The translations under genes and the position numbers were made by a program. A DNA stretch of 64,000 nucleotides from Alphaproteobacteria bacterium WMHbin7. Its GTDB lineage: Bacteria > Pseudomonadota > Alphaproteobacteria > Rhodospirillales > WMHbin7. The stretch is taken from the NCBI GenBank assembly GCA_002753155.1, contig PDZW01000006.1, forward strand, positions 1-64,000. The letters run 5' to 3'. Numbering within the stretch: position 1 is the first letter of the stretch; each line of letters starts with the position of its first letter. Of this stretch, positions 34,186-43,268 are shown piece by piece. The notes beneath the pieces were generated by a model, which saw only the letters and a list, made by a program, of their open reading frames with translations, was not told the origin of the DNA and did no database searches.

Positions 34186-34419
34186 TTAAAGCGCCCCTTT
34201 GCGGACCGCAGAAACGGCACCCTTCCTATGGGTCAAGAGATCGACGCCCTTGCTCAAAACGTCCCAGTTTTCATCAATGAAGTCCACCGCTCCCTTCGCG
34301 GCTCTTTCGATTTCGAATTCCGGCATATCGTTAACGGCATAAGGATCAAGAAGCTTGCCGAACTCTTCGTCGGTCAACCCCTCGCTCAACCAAATCAATG
34401 TATTTTTGCGTTCCGACAT
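34186..34419 (-). CDS. Small hypothetical protein
   Basis: A 77-residue acidic protein beginning MSERKNTLIWLSEGLTD. The N-terminal half is Glu/Asp-rich, and residues 34-62 look helical (EFEIERAAKGAVDFIDENW). No cysteine, no membrane segment and no known family. The start has GGAGAG eight bases upstream. It precedes the 178-residue hypothetical gene on the same strand, with a terminator-like hairpin between. The 244 bases above it up to the uxs stop are AT-rich, with no gene I trust. Confidence 0.6.
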   Translation of the reverse strand: MSERKNTLIWLSEGLTDEEFGKLLDPYAVNDMPEFEIERAAKGAVDFIDENWDVLSKGVDLLTHRKGAVSAVRKGAL

Positions 34420-34663
34420 GGCTTTCTCTCCACTACGTCAGTATAGGGTCAGCAAAAGGCAATTTCAATTGGTCTCTCCAGGCACACCCGACAAAAACCC
34501 AATAATTGCACTTCTGTCAGGGCACACCTACGAATCAACCACAAGAGGTTTCAGTCGCAATGGGATACACGGGTTCAGCGAGAAACGTCAACAGAATTCA
34601 GCGGCCTGCTTTATTAGATATGCGCAATATAGCGATGACAACGCGCCGATCATCTGTACACAG

Positions 34664-35605
34664 CTATAATATCCCATTGAAATAACGTATTGTTCTTTCG
34701 AGGCCTTCCTCCAGCCCCACCTTGGGCTCCCAGCCCAGTTTTCCCTTGGCCTGGGTGATGTCGGGGCAGCGCTGAAGGGGATCGTCGGTCGGCAGCGGCT
34801 TGAATTCCAGCTTCGACGACGACTTGGTAAGCCGAATCACCATCTCGGCCAGTTCCAGCATGGTGAACTCGCCGGGATTGCCCAGATTCATCGGCCCCGT
34901 CACCTCGTCGGGAGCGGCCATCAAGCGCACGAACCCCTCAATCAGATCATCGACATAGCAGAAGCTGCGGGTCTGCTGACCATTGCCATAGATGGTGATC
35001 GGATGGCCCGAAAGTGCCTGGACGATGAAGTTGGAGACCACGCGGCCGTCATTGGGATGCATTCTGGGCCCATAGGTATTGAAGATGCGGGCCACCCGGA
35101 TGCGCAGATTGTGCTGGCGCTTGTAATCGAAGAACAGGGTTTCGGCGCAGCGCTTGCCCTCGTCATAGCAGGCCCTGGGGCCGATGGGATTGACGTTGCC
35201 GCGATAGCTTTCCGGCTGCGGATGGATGTCGGGATCGCCGTAAACCTCGCTGGTCGAGGCCTGGAAGATCTTGGCCCGCGTGCGCTTGGCCAGCCCCAGC
35301 ATATTGATGGCGCCATGCACGCTGGTCTTGGTGGTCTGCACCGGATCGTACTGGTAATGGATCGGCGAGGCCGGACAGGCCAGATTGTAGATCTCATCCA
35401 CCTCGACATAGAGAGGGAAGGTCACGTCATGGCGCATCAGTTCGAATCGGGGATTGGCAAAGAGATGGGCCACGTTCTGGCGCCGACCGGTGAAATAATT
35501 GTCAACGCACAGCACCTCGGCCCCGTCATTGGCCAAACGCTCGCACAAATGCGAGCCCAGGAACCCGGCCCCACCGGTAATCAGTATGCGCTTGCCGGGA
35601 TACAT
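34664..35605 (-). CDS. UDP-glucuronate decarboxylase (UDP-xylose synthase)
   Basis: A 313-residue extended short-chain dehydrogenase. It has the NAD loop [32 protein letters not shown], the active-site Tyr-x-x-x-Lys ([12 protein letters not shown]) and the family segments [17 protein letters not shown] and [12 protein letters not shown]. It converts UDP-glucuronate to UDP-xylose for surface polysaccharides. The ATG at 35605 ([10 protein letters not shown]) has AAGGGTGG upstream; the longer frame to 35683 is in the phosphatase overlap and unlikely. It overlaps no other gene after this correction and lies 49 bases below the phosphatase gene. Confidence 0.92.
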   Translation of the reverse strand: MYPGKRILITGGAGFLGSHLCERLANDGAEVLCVDNYFTGRRQNVAHLFANPRFELMRHDVTFPLYVEVDEIYNLACPASPIHYQYDPVQTTKTSVHGAINMLGLAKRTRAKIFQASTSEVYGDPDIHPQPESYRGNVNPIGPRACYDEGKRCAETLFFDYKRQHNLRIRVARIFNTYGPRMHPNDGRVVSNFIVQALSGHPITIYGNGQQTRSFCYVDDLIEGFVRLMAAPDEVTGPMNLGNPGEFTMLELAEMVIRLTKSSSKLEFKPLPTDDPLQRCPDITQAKGKLGWEPKVGLEEGLERTIRYFNGIL

Positions 35606-35654
35606 CGGCCCACCCTTGGTTGGAAAGTCAGACCGGAACCTAACAGATTCAAAT

Positions 35655-36392
35655 CTATGTGTGAAGAATCCAACGCCGTTCACCCTCCAGCCCCACGGCG
35701 GTCAGGGTACCGGTCCGCCAGGCGCCGGTATCGATTCCGATGCGGTTGGGGTGCAATTCCGGCTCGAAAGTCACCGTATGGCCGTGAACCACCAGTTTCC
35801 CATGAGAGCTCTTGCTATCCAGAAAGCTGTCTCTAATCCACATCATATCCTCGGGCACCTGATGGGAAAGCGCCACCCCCGGGCGCAGGCCGGCATGCAC
35901 GCACACCACTCCGCCATCAACATGCTTGAAAGGCATATCCGCCATGAACTGGCGTTCCTCCTCAGGCAGGCGGCTCACAAAATCAGCGTGCAACCCTTTG
36001 ATTTCCTTTGAATCAATAATGGCAGGCAGGTCGACATCCCAACTCGCCAGGGCCTGGGCGCCGCCATTCAGCAAAATCCACTCGAACCCGCCATGAAGCG
36101 GGTGATCGAGAAAGCGCAACAGCATGTCCTCGTGATTGCCTCTGAGGCACACCATCTGTTCGACTCCGCTGGGCGGAGGCCCCATCAGACGGCGGACCAC
36201 CCCCCGCGAATCGGGCCCTCGATCGACATAATCGCCCAAAAACACGATCTTTGTCCTGGCGGAGGGGCTTCTCTTGGCGTCCCGGGCGATACGGGTCAGC
36301 AGCTTGTCCAAAAGATCGGGGCGCCCATGGATATCCCCCACGGCATAAAGGCGCGTGCCGGGACTGGGGCTGAAACGCTTGGCTTGTGGCAT
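35655..36392 (-). CDS. Calcineurin-like serine/threonine phosphatase
   Basis: A 245-residue metallophosphoesterase. The three signature blocks are intact: [27 protein letters not shown] and [11 protein letters not shown], followed by [10 protein letters not shown] and the terminal HGHTVTF with metal-binding His residues. It may be a protein phosphatase or ApaH-like dinucleoside polyphosphatase. The gene precedes the UDP-glucuronate decarboxylase on the same strand and is divergent from the degenerate EAL pair, with a 112-base AT-rich divergent promoter region. Confidence 0.9.
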   Translation of the reverse strand: MPQAKRFSPSPGTRLYAVGDIHGRPDLLDKLLTRIARDAKRSPSARTKIVFLGDYVDRGPDSRGVVRRLMGPPPSGVEQMVCLRGNHEDMLLRFLDHPLHGGFEWILLNGGAQALASWDVDLPAIIDSKEIKGLHADFVSRLPEEERQFMADMPFKHVDGGVVCVHAGLRPGVALSHQVPEDMMWIRDSFLDSKSSHGKLVVHGHTVTFEPELHPNRIGIDTGAWRTGTLTAVGLEGERRWILHT

Positions 36393-36504
36393 CTCCTCTG
36401 GTTCCTAACCCAAGTGGATGATATGTCTTAAAACAAGACCCGAATTAATCATATCTTATCGCTTCGCCAACAAAATTGATAGATTAGGGAGATTATAGAT
36501 AGCG

Positions 36505-37839
36505 ATGGCGCTGGAAGTCGCATCGGCCGGTCGGGAATATGTCACCCAGGAAAAACTGCTCTTCGATACCGTCGAGCGGCTGGGCCGTGATCCGTCCGAT
36601 TGGATGGCGATGCAGGTCTATCTCTCGAAGCTTTTGCCCGCCAACAAGGTAGAGGCGAAGCTGCGCATCGCCTTTCGCATGTTCGACCAGTTGATCAGTT
36701 CCTTTCGCTCGCAGATCTTCATTCTGTCCAATCACGATATCGTCGTGCTGGGCAAGGATATGCGCCTGTCCGACATCGACGAAGTGATCGAGAAGCTGAA
36801 AAACCTGTTCAATCTCGACCCCCTGACCTTTTACGACTATGGCAACGAAAGTCAGTTCTACCAGTGGTACGAGCTGACTTATAATTATAGCGACTTCTTC
36901 GAGCTGTGCCGCCAGATGGTGAGCAGGGCGGACACCCGCAGGGGACCCAATGTTCAACAGGGGGCAGTGCAGCTCACCCCCCGCTCCCTGGCCAATGTCT
37001 TGAAGGCGGTCAGCGCCACCGACATCAGCCCCTTCATTCAACGTCAGTCGATCATCGGCTTTACGGAAAAAGGGCGCGGCACGCTGGCCTTTCAGGAGTT
37101 TTTCGTCTCGATGAGCGATCTCGAGCGGGCCGTGGCGACGGATATCCGCCTGGCAGGCAGCCGCTGGCTGTTCGACCATCTGTGTCAAATGCTCGATCTT
37201 CGGGTTCTGGATGCCATCAAGCGTCTGCCGCAAGCCTGCATCCCCCGGACGATGAGCTTGAATCTTAATCTGACCACACTGACCACGCCGGGCTTCATGT
37301 CCTTCCTCGACTGGTGCCATGGACGCCTACCGCTCGTCGTCGAGGTTCAGAGTGGTGACATTTTCAATGACTTCTCGGCCTATTTCCAAGCCAGAGACCT
37401 TTTGCACAGTCGCGGCCATCGCATCCTGATCGACAGCATGAACCATATGTCGCTGCGTATGATCGATCCCAGTCAATTCGGGGCCGATCTCGTCAAGCTG
37501 GTCTGGGCGGGCGAGCTTCCCGCCCTTCTCAAGGATGTTTCAGGAAGCGATGTTCGCGCCTGCCTGCAGACGATCGGCATGCAACGAATCGTTCTGGCTA
37601 GGTGCGACAACGAAAAATCCATTATGTGGGGAATCGAGCAGGGCATCACCATGTTCCAGGGCCGCTTTCTGGATTCGATGATGGCCGCCGTTACCATGGC
37701 AAAATGCGAAAAAAGCGGCGGCTGCTCTTTGGCGCAATGCACACAACGGCGCGGCGTCGTTTCGGGACGCGCCCGGTCCGAATGCCCGAATCCGCCGATG
37801 GTCGATCACCAGCCCGATATTCGAACGATGGGGAAGTAA
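36505..37839 (+). CDS. Degenerate EAL-domain protein, paralogue 1
   Basis: A 444-residue protein whose last ~250 residues follow the EAL fold but lack key catalytic residues. The position of the EAL motif reads QEFFVSMSDL, NLNLTTL replaces the Asn segment, VVEVQSGDI keeps the Glu, and LIDSMNHMSL replaces the LDDFGTG loop. GADLVKLVW and MFQGRFLD mark the later strands. It should not hydrolyse c-di-GMP but may bind it or a partner. The N-terminal half is unknown and has helical segments. A Cys-rich tail (CEKSGGCSLAQC) is distinctive. It starts a four-gene unit with its paralogue and an ABC exporter. Confidence 0.75.
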   Translation: MALEVASAGREYVTQEKLLFDTVERLGRDPSDWMAMQVYLSKLLPANKVEAKLRIAFRMFDQLISSFRSQIFILSNHDIVVLGKDMRLSDIDEVIEKLKNLFNLDPLTFYDYGNESQFYQWYELTYNYSDFFELCRQMVSRADTRRGPNVQQGAVQLTPRSLANVLKAVSATDISPFIQRQSIIGFTEKGRGTLAFQEFFVSMSDLERAVATDIRLAGSRWLFDHLCQMLDLRVLDAIKRLPQACIPRTMSLNLNLTTLTTPGFMSFLDWCHGRLPLVVEVQSGDIFNDFSAYFQARDLLHSRGHRILIDSMNHMSLRMIDPSQFGADLVKLVWAGELPALLKDVSGSDVRACLQTIGMQRIVLARCDNEKSIMWGIEQGITMFQGRFLDSMMAAVTMAKCEKSGGCSLAQCTQRRGVVSGRARSECPNPPMVDHQPDIRTMGK

Positions 37840-37842
37840 GGA

Positions 37843-39126
37843 ATGGCCCTCGCTCCATCAGAGCCGGCAAAGCGCCATAATACGACGCAGGAAGGCCTTC
37901 TGGTCGATTACCTGTTCCGACTTGAGAATTTCAAGAAAGGACGGCGCGCCGTTCAGATCAATCTTTCCAAACTGGAAGCGCAGAACAAGCGCGATCAGCA
38001 TATCCGTGCCGCAGCGTCCAGCTTTGAGCCGCTTGTGCGCAGGGGTGATGGTCAATTGTTCGCGCTGACCAACGCCGATTTGATCTTCGTCTTCAAAACA
38101 GAGATCGAAGATGATGTCATGGCCATCGTCACCCGTCTGCGCTTCATGTTCGCCGACGATCCCTTGCTTCTGGACGACATTCCCGGCGTGCGCGAACTGT
38201 TCTGCAGTTGGTACGACCTGAACAGCGATTATGAAAAGCTTCTGGCCGATGCCAAGGTCATGGCCGACACCGAGGAAAAGAAGCGCAAGGCGAAGGAAAC
38301 GGTTACCCAGCAATTCGCCTCACCCCATCACAAACAGGCGGGAACGCCGCTGACGCCGGAGCTTTTGGGAAAGATCGAAGATGCGCTGTCGCAGGCGGAC
38401 CTTTCGAATCTGCTGCGACGCCAATCGGTCTGCGCCATCGTCGGAAAGGCCGCCCCGCAACAGATTTCGACCGAACTGTTCGTCTCGATCAACGATTTGC
38501 GCCAGACCCTGATCCCCAACGCCAATTTCACCTCCAGCCCCTGGCTGTTTCAGCATTTGACGGAAACCCTTGACCGGCGCGTCCTGTCGCTTCTGGCCAA
38601 GAATGACGACCGCACACTTCTGCAGGATTTCTCGGTCAACTTGAACATTTCCACCCTGCTTTCCCCGGAATTCCTGAAATTCGACGACAGCGTACGCTCG
38701 GCTTCGCGCGGCACGATTGTTCTGGAATTGCAAAAGACCGACATCTTCTACGATCTTGGGGCCTATCTCTTTGCCCGCGATTTCGTCCACGAGCGCGGCT
38801 ATCGCGTCTGCATCGATGGTCTTACCCATCAGGCCATGCGATTCGTCGACCGCGCCAAGCTGGGAGCCGACCTCATCAAGCTGGTCTGGTCGCCGGATCT
38901 TCCCGGCCTTCTTGAAAACGAGGCCGAGCGCAAGAAAATCGCCGACCTCGTTCTTGAACGCAGTCCTGGGCGCATCATCATGTGCCGTTGCGACACCATC
39001 GAGGCCATCCAGATCGGTCAGTCGCTGGGGCTTACCATCTTTCAGGGACGCTATGTCGATCAGCGCCTTTACGACATCACGCAGCAGGGATTGCGAGCCA
39101 AGCGCCTGGGAATGGCGCGCAAATAA
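37843..39126 (+). CDS. Degenerate EAL-domain protein, paralogue 2
   Basis: A 427-residue paralogue of the preceding protein, three bases downstream. The two align through the C-terminal fold: TELFVSINDL for the EAL position, NLNISTL, VLELQKTDI, CIDGLTHQAM for the catalytic loop, and GADLIKLVW then IFQGRYVD. The same catalytic positions are lost in both. The N-terminal half is more basic than in paralogue 1, and the Cys-rich tail is absent. Together they look like a duplicated regulatory module; the ligand is unknown. Confidence 0.75.
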   Translation: MALAPSEPAKRHNTTQEGLLVDYLFRLENFKKGRRAVQINLSKLEAQNKRDQHIRAAASSFEPLVRRGDGQLFALTNADLIFVFKTEIEDDVMAIVTRLRFMFADDPLLLDDIPGVRELFCSWYDLNSDYEKLLADAKVMADTEEKKRKAKETVTQQFASPHHKQAGTPLTPELLGKIEDALSQADLSNLLRRQSVCAIVGKAAPQQISTELFVSINDLRQTLIPNANFTSSPWLFQHLTETLDRRVLSLLAKNDDRTLLQDFSVNLNISTLLSPEFLKFDDSVRSASRGTIVLELQKTDIFYDLGAYLFARDFVHERGYRVCIDGLTHQAMRFVDRAKLGADLIKLVWSPDLPGLLENEAERKKIADLVLERSPGRIIMCRCDTIEAIQIGQSLGLTIFQGRYVDQRLYDITQQGLRAKRLGMARK

Positions 39127-39135
39127 GTGGTTGCA

Positions 39136-39903
39136 ATGACTTCACCCGTACCGGACATGACCTCCTTGCCGCCAGCCGTTCAGGTTCAAAATCTCGTCAA
39201 ATGCTTCGGCGCCACGCATGCCGTCGACCATATCTCTTTCTCTGTCCCCAATGGCGGCTGTGTTGCCCTTTTGGGCGGCAACGGGGCAGGCAAAACGACC
39301 ACCCTGTCCATCCTGCTGGGATTGCTGGTTCCCGACGAGGGTACCGTCGAGGTGCTGGGGGAAGACATGATCGCCCACCGCTGGCGCGTACTGAACCGCA
39401 TCAATTTCTCCTCGCCCTATGTCGATCTGCCGCATCGCCTGACCGTGCGCGAAAATCTGACCGTTTACGCCCGACTTTTTGGCCTTGCCGACGCCAAGGC
39501 TCGCATTGAGAGTCTGGCCCTGGATTTCGGCGTGGCGGATCATCTCGACAAGCCTACCGGGCGTCTGTCCTCGGGCCAGCGCACGCGCGTTGCCTTGGCC
39601 AAGGCCCTGCTCAACGACCCCGACCTGTTGCTGCTGGACGAACCCACCGCCTCGCTTGACCCCGACACCGCCGACTGGGTGCGCACACATCTTGAGACCT
39701 GGCGCGCCAAAAGCGGGGCGGCAATGCTGATCGCCTCGCACAATATGGCCGAGGTGGAGCGCCTGGCCGATTCCGCCCTGATCCTCAAGCAGGGAAAAAT
39801 CGTCGAAGCGGGAACCCCAAAAAGCCTGATCGAACGCCACGGGCGGGCCAATCTGGAAGAAGTGTTCCTGCATGTCATGCGCAGTCCGGAACTGACATCA
39901 TGA
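39136..39903 (+). CDS. ABC exporter ATP-binding protein
   Basis: A 255-residue ABC ATPase: Walker A LGGNGAGKTTTLS, signature LSSGQRTRVALAKAL, Walker B LLLLDEPTASLDP and the switch ASHNMAEVERLAD. It most resembles the DrrA/NodI/CcmA exporter group. The ATG at 39136 is preferred; a GTG three codons earlier is possible. It begins nine bases after the second degenerate EAL gene and overlaps the permease gene by four, so all four are likely one operon. Substrate unknown. Confidence 0.9.
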   Translation: MTSPVPDMTSLPPAVQVQNLVKCFGATHAVDHISFSVPNGGCVALLGGNGAGKTTTLSILLGLLVPDEGTVEVLGEDMIAHRWRVLNRINFSSPYVDLPHRLTVRENLTVYARLFGLADAKARIESLALDFGVADHLDKPTGRLSSGQRTRVALAKALLNDPDLLLLDEPTASLDPDTADWVRTHLETWRAKSGAAMLIASHNMAEVERLADSALILKQGKIVEAGTPKSLIERHGRANLEEVFLHVMRSPELTS

Positions 39904-40700
39904 AATCGACCCCCGCCCAACGCATCGGCGCCCTGGTGCTGCGCCATTACTATCTGTTTCGGGGCTCGTGGCCGCGCATTCTGGAAATGGCCTATTGGCC
40001 CACCGTCAACATGCTGGTCTGGGGTCTGGTCAGCCAGTTTCTGGCCGAAAGCTCGAACTGGGTGGCCCGGTCGGGTGGCGTCTTCATCGCCGCTGTGCTG
40101 CTTTGGGACGTGCTGTTTCGGGGAAATCTGGGTGTCGCCCTGGCCTTTCTGGAAGAAATGTGGTCGCGCAATCTGGGCCAGTTGTTCGTAAGCCCGCTCC
40201 GGCCAATCGAACTGGTGGCCGCCATGCTGGTCATGAGCCTGTTGCGCACCACGGTTGGCATTCTGCCCGCCGCCCTTCTGGCCATTCCCTTCTTCGATTT
40301 TTCGATCTTCAAGCTGGGCTGGCCGCTTTTGGCCTTCTACGCCAATCTGCTTTTCTTCGGCGGCGTGATGGGGCTGGGGGTTTCCTCGCTGGTCCTGCGC
40401 TTCGGATTGGGGGCGGAAAGTCTGGCCTGGGTGCTGATCTTTGCACTCGCCCCCATTTCCTGCGTCTATTACCCGATTTCAGTGCTGCCCGACTGGATTC
40501 AACCCCTGGCCTGGGCCCTGCCCCCCACCCATGTCTTTGAGGGGTTGCGCGCCGCCATGATGGACGGTCGCTTCGACACCAGCCACTTTCTGGCGGCCCT
40601 TGGCCTCAATGTCCTCTACGCTGCCGGCGCCACCATCTTATTCTTAAGCGTTTTCCAAGTGGCCCGCAAAAAGGGGCTGCTGCTCAATGTCGGCGAGTGA
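39900..40700 (+). CDS. ABC-2 type exporter permease
   Basis: A 266-residue membrane protein with about six hydrophobic segments and the ABC-2 pattern: N-terminal cytoplasmic RHYYLFRGSWPRILEM, then WGLVSQFLA, and the late segment SVLPDWIQPLAWALPPTHVFEGLR typical of NodJ/DrrB-type permeases. It pairs with the ATPase encoded just before. A structured repeat lies between its stop and the convergent cobT. Confidence 0.9.
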   Translation: MKSTPAQRIGALVLRHYYLFRGSWPRILEMAYWPTVNMLVWGLVSQFLAESSNWVARSGGVFIAAVLLWDVLFRGNLGVALAFLEEMWSRNLGQLFVSPLRPIELVAAMLVMSLLRTTVGILPAALLAIPFFDFSIFKLGWPLLAFYANLLFFGGVMGLGVSSLVLRFGLGAESLAWVLIFALAPISCVYYPISVLPDWIQPLAWALPPTHVFEGLRAAMMDGRFDTSHFLAALGLNVLYAAGATILFLSVFQVARKKGLLLNVGE

Positions 40701-40711
40701 TTAGGCTTATA

Positions 40712-40854
40712 CCAGTTTGCATGAATCGTAACCGATTCATGCAAGCCTCAAGCGCCGGGCGGGCGCTGTGCGCCCTTGGCTCCCGCTCGCCGGGAGGCTC
40801 GCGCGCGGGCCTTGCCCGCGAGCGGAATGAGCCTATCTTTTTGCAATCCGGTAT
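40712..40854. repeat. Structured intergenic repeat, copy A
   Basis: A 143-base element, related to the copy at 57162. It starts with a palindrome, TTGCATGAATCG-TAAC-CGATTCATGCAA (40717-40744), then a GC-rich segment with several small inverted repeats (AAGCGCCGGGCGGGC, CTTGGCTCCCGCTCGCCGG, CGCGCGCGGGCCTTGCCCGCG). It fills the gap between the ABC permease and cobT and touches the cobT stop codon. Not a coding region. Confidence 0.8.
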
Positions 40855-41876
40855 TAGACGTCCTTCCCGCTCACCATCGCCTCTGCAAACGTCGCCATGC
40901 CGTTGTGACAGGCCAGCGCTGCCTTGACGATGCCGATCGCCAAAGCCGCCCCCGAAGCCTCGCCCAGACGCAAACCAAGATCGAGCAAAGGCGCCTTGCC
41001 CAGCTTGGCGCACAGAGCGCGGTGCGCCGGTTCCGCCGAGGCATGAGCGACCAGACAGTGATCCAGAGCCTGCGGATGCAGCACATGCAAGGGTGCCGCA
41101 GCAGCCGTCGCGACATAACCATCCAGCAGCACCGGCACGCGCTGCAGGCGCGCCGCCAGCACGGCGCCTGCCATGGCGGCCAGTTCGCGCCCGCCCAGGC
41201 GGCGCAAAGCATCAATGGGATCGGAAATTCCCGGCTTGTGGAAAGCCACCGCCTCGCCCACCACCATGGCCTTGTGCGTCAAAGCCGTTCCAGCGACACC
41301 AGTCCCCGGGCCGGTCCAATCTGAAGCCTCGCCACCGAACAGGGCATGGGCCACGGCAGCCGCCGATGTGGTGTTGGCAATCCCCATCTCACCCACGGCC
41401 AGAAGATCGGTGCCTTCCTGGAGCGAACGCATGCCCTTTGAAAAGGCCTCGACGAACTGGGCCTCATCCATCGCGGCTTCTTGTGAAAAATCTTGGGTCG
41501 GGTGGTCCAGATCGAGGGCTTGGACCTGAAGCTCGGCCCCAAAGGCCTTGCACAATTGATTGATCGCAGCCCCCCCGTTTTGGAAATTGGCCACCATCTG
41601 TGCCGTCACCTCGGCGGGAAAAGCCGAGACTCCCCTGGCCGCCACCCCATGATTGCCCGCAAAGACAACGCAACGGGGGGTTTCCAGCCTTGCCGGATGC
41701 TGTCCCTGCCAGGCGGCCATCCAGGCAGAAATCTCCTCCAACCGGCCAAGCGCGCCGGGAGGCTTGGTCAGTTGCGGCTCACGCGCCTGGGCTTTTTGCA
41801 GTGCCGCCTGATCCGGCCCCGGCAAATCTGCCAGAAAAGCAAGGATATCAGCCATTGAGCCAGGAAGGGGGAGCAT
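40854..41876 (-). CDS. cobT: Nicotinate-nucleotide--dimethylbenzimidazole phosphoribosyltransferase
   Basis: A 340-residue CobT (CobU in Pseudomonas naming), making alpha-ribazole phosphate for the lower ligand of cobalamin. Motifs are TKPPGALGRLE (residues ~40-50), VVFAGNHGV, GGAAINQLC, GEMGIANTTSAAA, the GPGTGV loop and a C-terminal GEASGAALAIGIVKAAL. The frame is open far upstream, but the start is placed at 41876 because GAGG lies eight bases before it; an ATG seven codons later has no ribosome site. It is divergent from cobS. The repeat copy A lies just beyond its stop. Confidence 0.95.
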   Translation of the reverse strand: MLPLPGSMADILAFLADLPGPDQAALQKAQAREPQLTKPPGALGRLEEISAWMAAWQGQHPARLETPRCVVFAGNHGVAARGVSAFPAEVTAQMVANFQNGGAAINQLCKAFGAELQVQALDLDHPTQDFSQEAAMDEAQFVEAFSKGMRSLQEGTDLLAVGEMGIANTTSAAAVAHALFGGEASDWTGPGTGVAGTALTHKAMVVGEAVAFHKPGISDPIDALRRLGGRELAAMAGAVLAARLQRVPVLLDGYVATAAAAPLHVLHPQALDHCLVAHASAEPAHRALCAKLGKAPLLDLGLRLGEASGAALAIGIVKAALACHNGMATFAEAMVSGKDV

Positions 41877-41900
41877 TATAAAAACCTCAAGGAAGAGCGG

Positions 41901-41927
41901 TTGGCGGAAGGGGGACTCTCCTATAGT
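41901..41927 (+). promoter_or_regulatory. Possible promoter for cobS
   Basis: TTGGCG at 41901-41906 and TATAGT at 41922-41927 are spaced by 15 bases, which is short for sigma-70. It is the best promoter-like pair in the 85-base gap between the divergent cobT and cobS genes. No cobalamin riboswitch sequence is visible here. Confidence 0.35.
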
Positions 41928-41961
41928 CTTACGCCCCCTGTCCATACGAGGTTGATAAGGC

Positions 41962-42702
41962 TTGAACGATTTCCTGCGCGATCTAAGGCTGGCCGCCCTG
42001 TTTCTGACCCGCCTGCCGCTGGCCCCTCTGCCTGAAGCACAGTTGGTGCCTCTGGCCCAGACCATGCGCGCCTTCCCTCTGGTCGGTGCGGCGATTGGGC
42101 TGGTAGGCGGCCTCGCTCTCATGTTGGCCGAGCATTTGGAATGGCCTCCACTGGCCACCGGACTGGTGGCGGTTGCCGTGATGGCCCTGCTGACCGGCGG
42201 CCTGCACGAGGACGGGCTGGCCGACTGCGCCGACGCCTTCGGCGCCAATGGCGACAAGGAACGCAAGCTGACCATTCTGAAAGACAGCAGCCTTGGCACC
42301 TTTGGGGGGTTGGCGCTTATCCTCTCGACCGGACTCAAGGCCTCGCTTCTGGCCGCGGTTCCCGCTGCCGATGGCTGCTGGATGCTGATTGCCGCCGGAG
42401 CCATGTCGCGGGCCTCGGTACCCCTGGTGATGTCGGCCTCGATTCCTGCCAAAGCCGAAGGGTTGGGAAGCAACGCCGGAACGCCCGACGGCACGACAAT
42501 TCTGTGGGCCATCGGCATCGGCCTTCTCTTGTGCGTCCTGGCCCTGGGTGCTGCCACGCTGGCCGCCGTTGCCTATGGCGCCCTGGCGGGCAGCCTGATG
42601 CTGATTCTCGCCAAGCGCCATATCGGCGGCTATACCGGGGATGTTCTGGGCGCTGTCATTCTGTGCGTCGAGATCGCCGTGCTGACGGCGGGCCTGCCAT
42701 GA
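41962..42702 (+). CDS. cobS: Adenosylcobinamide-GDP ribazoletransferase
   Basis: A 246-residue integral membrane enzyme (CobV in Pseudomonas naming). It has LAALFLTRLPLAP near the N-terminus, the active-site GGLHEDGLADCADAFG with its acidic residues, KDSSLGTFGGLALIL and a Gly-rich C-terminal GGYTGDVLGA. It joins the alpha-ribazole moiety to adenosylcobinamide-GDP. The start is TTG at 41962 (GAGG ten bases upstream). It overlaps the phosphatase gene by four bases. Confidence 0.94.
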   Translation: MNDFLRDLRLAALFLTRLPLAPLPEAQLVPLAQTMRAFPLVGAAIGLVGGLALMLAEHLEWPPLATGLVAVAVMALLTGGLHEDGLADCADAFGANGDKERKLTILKDSSLGTFGGLALILSTGLKASLLAAVPAADGCWMLIAAGAMSRASVPLVMSASIPAKAEGLGSNAGTPDGTTILWAIGIGLLLCVLALGAATLAAVAYGALAGSLMLILAKRHIGGYTGDVLGAVILCVEIAVLTAGLP

Positions 42703-43268
42703 CGACCCGCTGGTGGCTGGTCCGTCATGCTCCGGTGATGGGGGACATGAACAAGATTATCGGACAAAGCGATCCCGATGCCGATGTGCGAAATCTGTCG
42801 GCCATACCCAGATTACCCAAATCGCCTGGCGCGGTCGTGGTTTCCTCGTTGAAACGGACGAGGCAAACCGCTCTGGCGCTGGGCTACCGCCCCACCCATA
42901 CCGAGCCGGAACTGGCCGAGCAGAATTTCGGCGACTGGCAGGGAAAAAGCTGGGACGACATCACCGGGCCCGAGGGCCGCGCCTTCTGGACCGACTTTGC
43001 CAAATCGGTCCCCCCGGGCGGCGAATCCTTTGTGCAGCAGATCACGCGGGTGACCTTGGCCCTTGATCGCCTAAGCGACAGCATCGGCCATGGCGACATT
43101 CTGGCTGTGCTGCATGGCGGCACCATCCGGGCCTGTTTGGCCCATGCGCTGTCTCTCGACCCCATGAAAGTATCTGCCTTCGTCATCGAAAATCTCAGCC
43201 TGACCCTTCTCGAGCGCACGCCCTATGGCTGGCGCATCGATTGCGTCAATGAAAGGCTGCATTCATGA
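42699..43268 (+). CDS. Histidine-phosphatase-family alpha-ribazole phosphatase (CobC-like)
   Basis: A 189-residue phosphoglycerate-mutase-fold enzyme. Active-site LVRHAPV (RHG-type), SSLKRTRQTALALG, EQNFGDWQGKSWDD and the C-terminal LHGGTIRA with the second His are all present. In a cob cluster it should remove phosphate from alpha-ribazole phosphate or adenosylcobalamin 5'-phosphate. It is preceded by the overlapping stop of cobS and followed by cobU with a four-base overlap. The frame is open back to 42141 but that part overlaps cobS. Confidence 0.88.
   Translation: MTTRWWLVRHAPVMGDMNKIIGQSDPDADVRNLSAIPRLPKSPGAVVVSSLKRTRQTALALGYRPTHTEPELAEQNFGDWQGKSWDDITGPEGRAFWTDFAKSVPPGGESFVQQITRVTLALDRLSDSIGHGDILAVLHGGTIRACLAHALSLDPMKVSAFVIENLSLTLLERTPYGWRIDCVNERLHS

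Noticed and set aside
34355-34669. 104-codon plus-strand ORF in the AT-rich gap before uxs
   Set aside because: It begins antisense to the 77-residue gene, lacks a ribosome site, and its composition is not coding-like.
40701-40853. Rho-independent terminator for the ABC operon
   Set aside because: The first stem is not followed by a T run on either strand and the whole segment recurs at 57 kb, so it is called a repeat.
41877-41961. Adenosylcobalamin riboswitch before cobS or cobT
   Set aside because: The 85-base gap is too short and shows no B12-box-like sequence; none was seen elsewhere in the cob region.
41877-42557. Long upstream extension of cobT
   Set aside because: It runs antisense through cobS; the ribosome site fixes the start at 41876.
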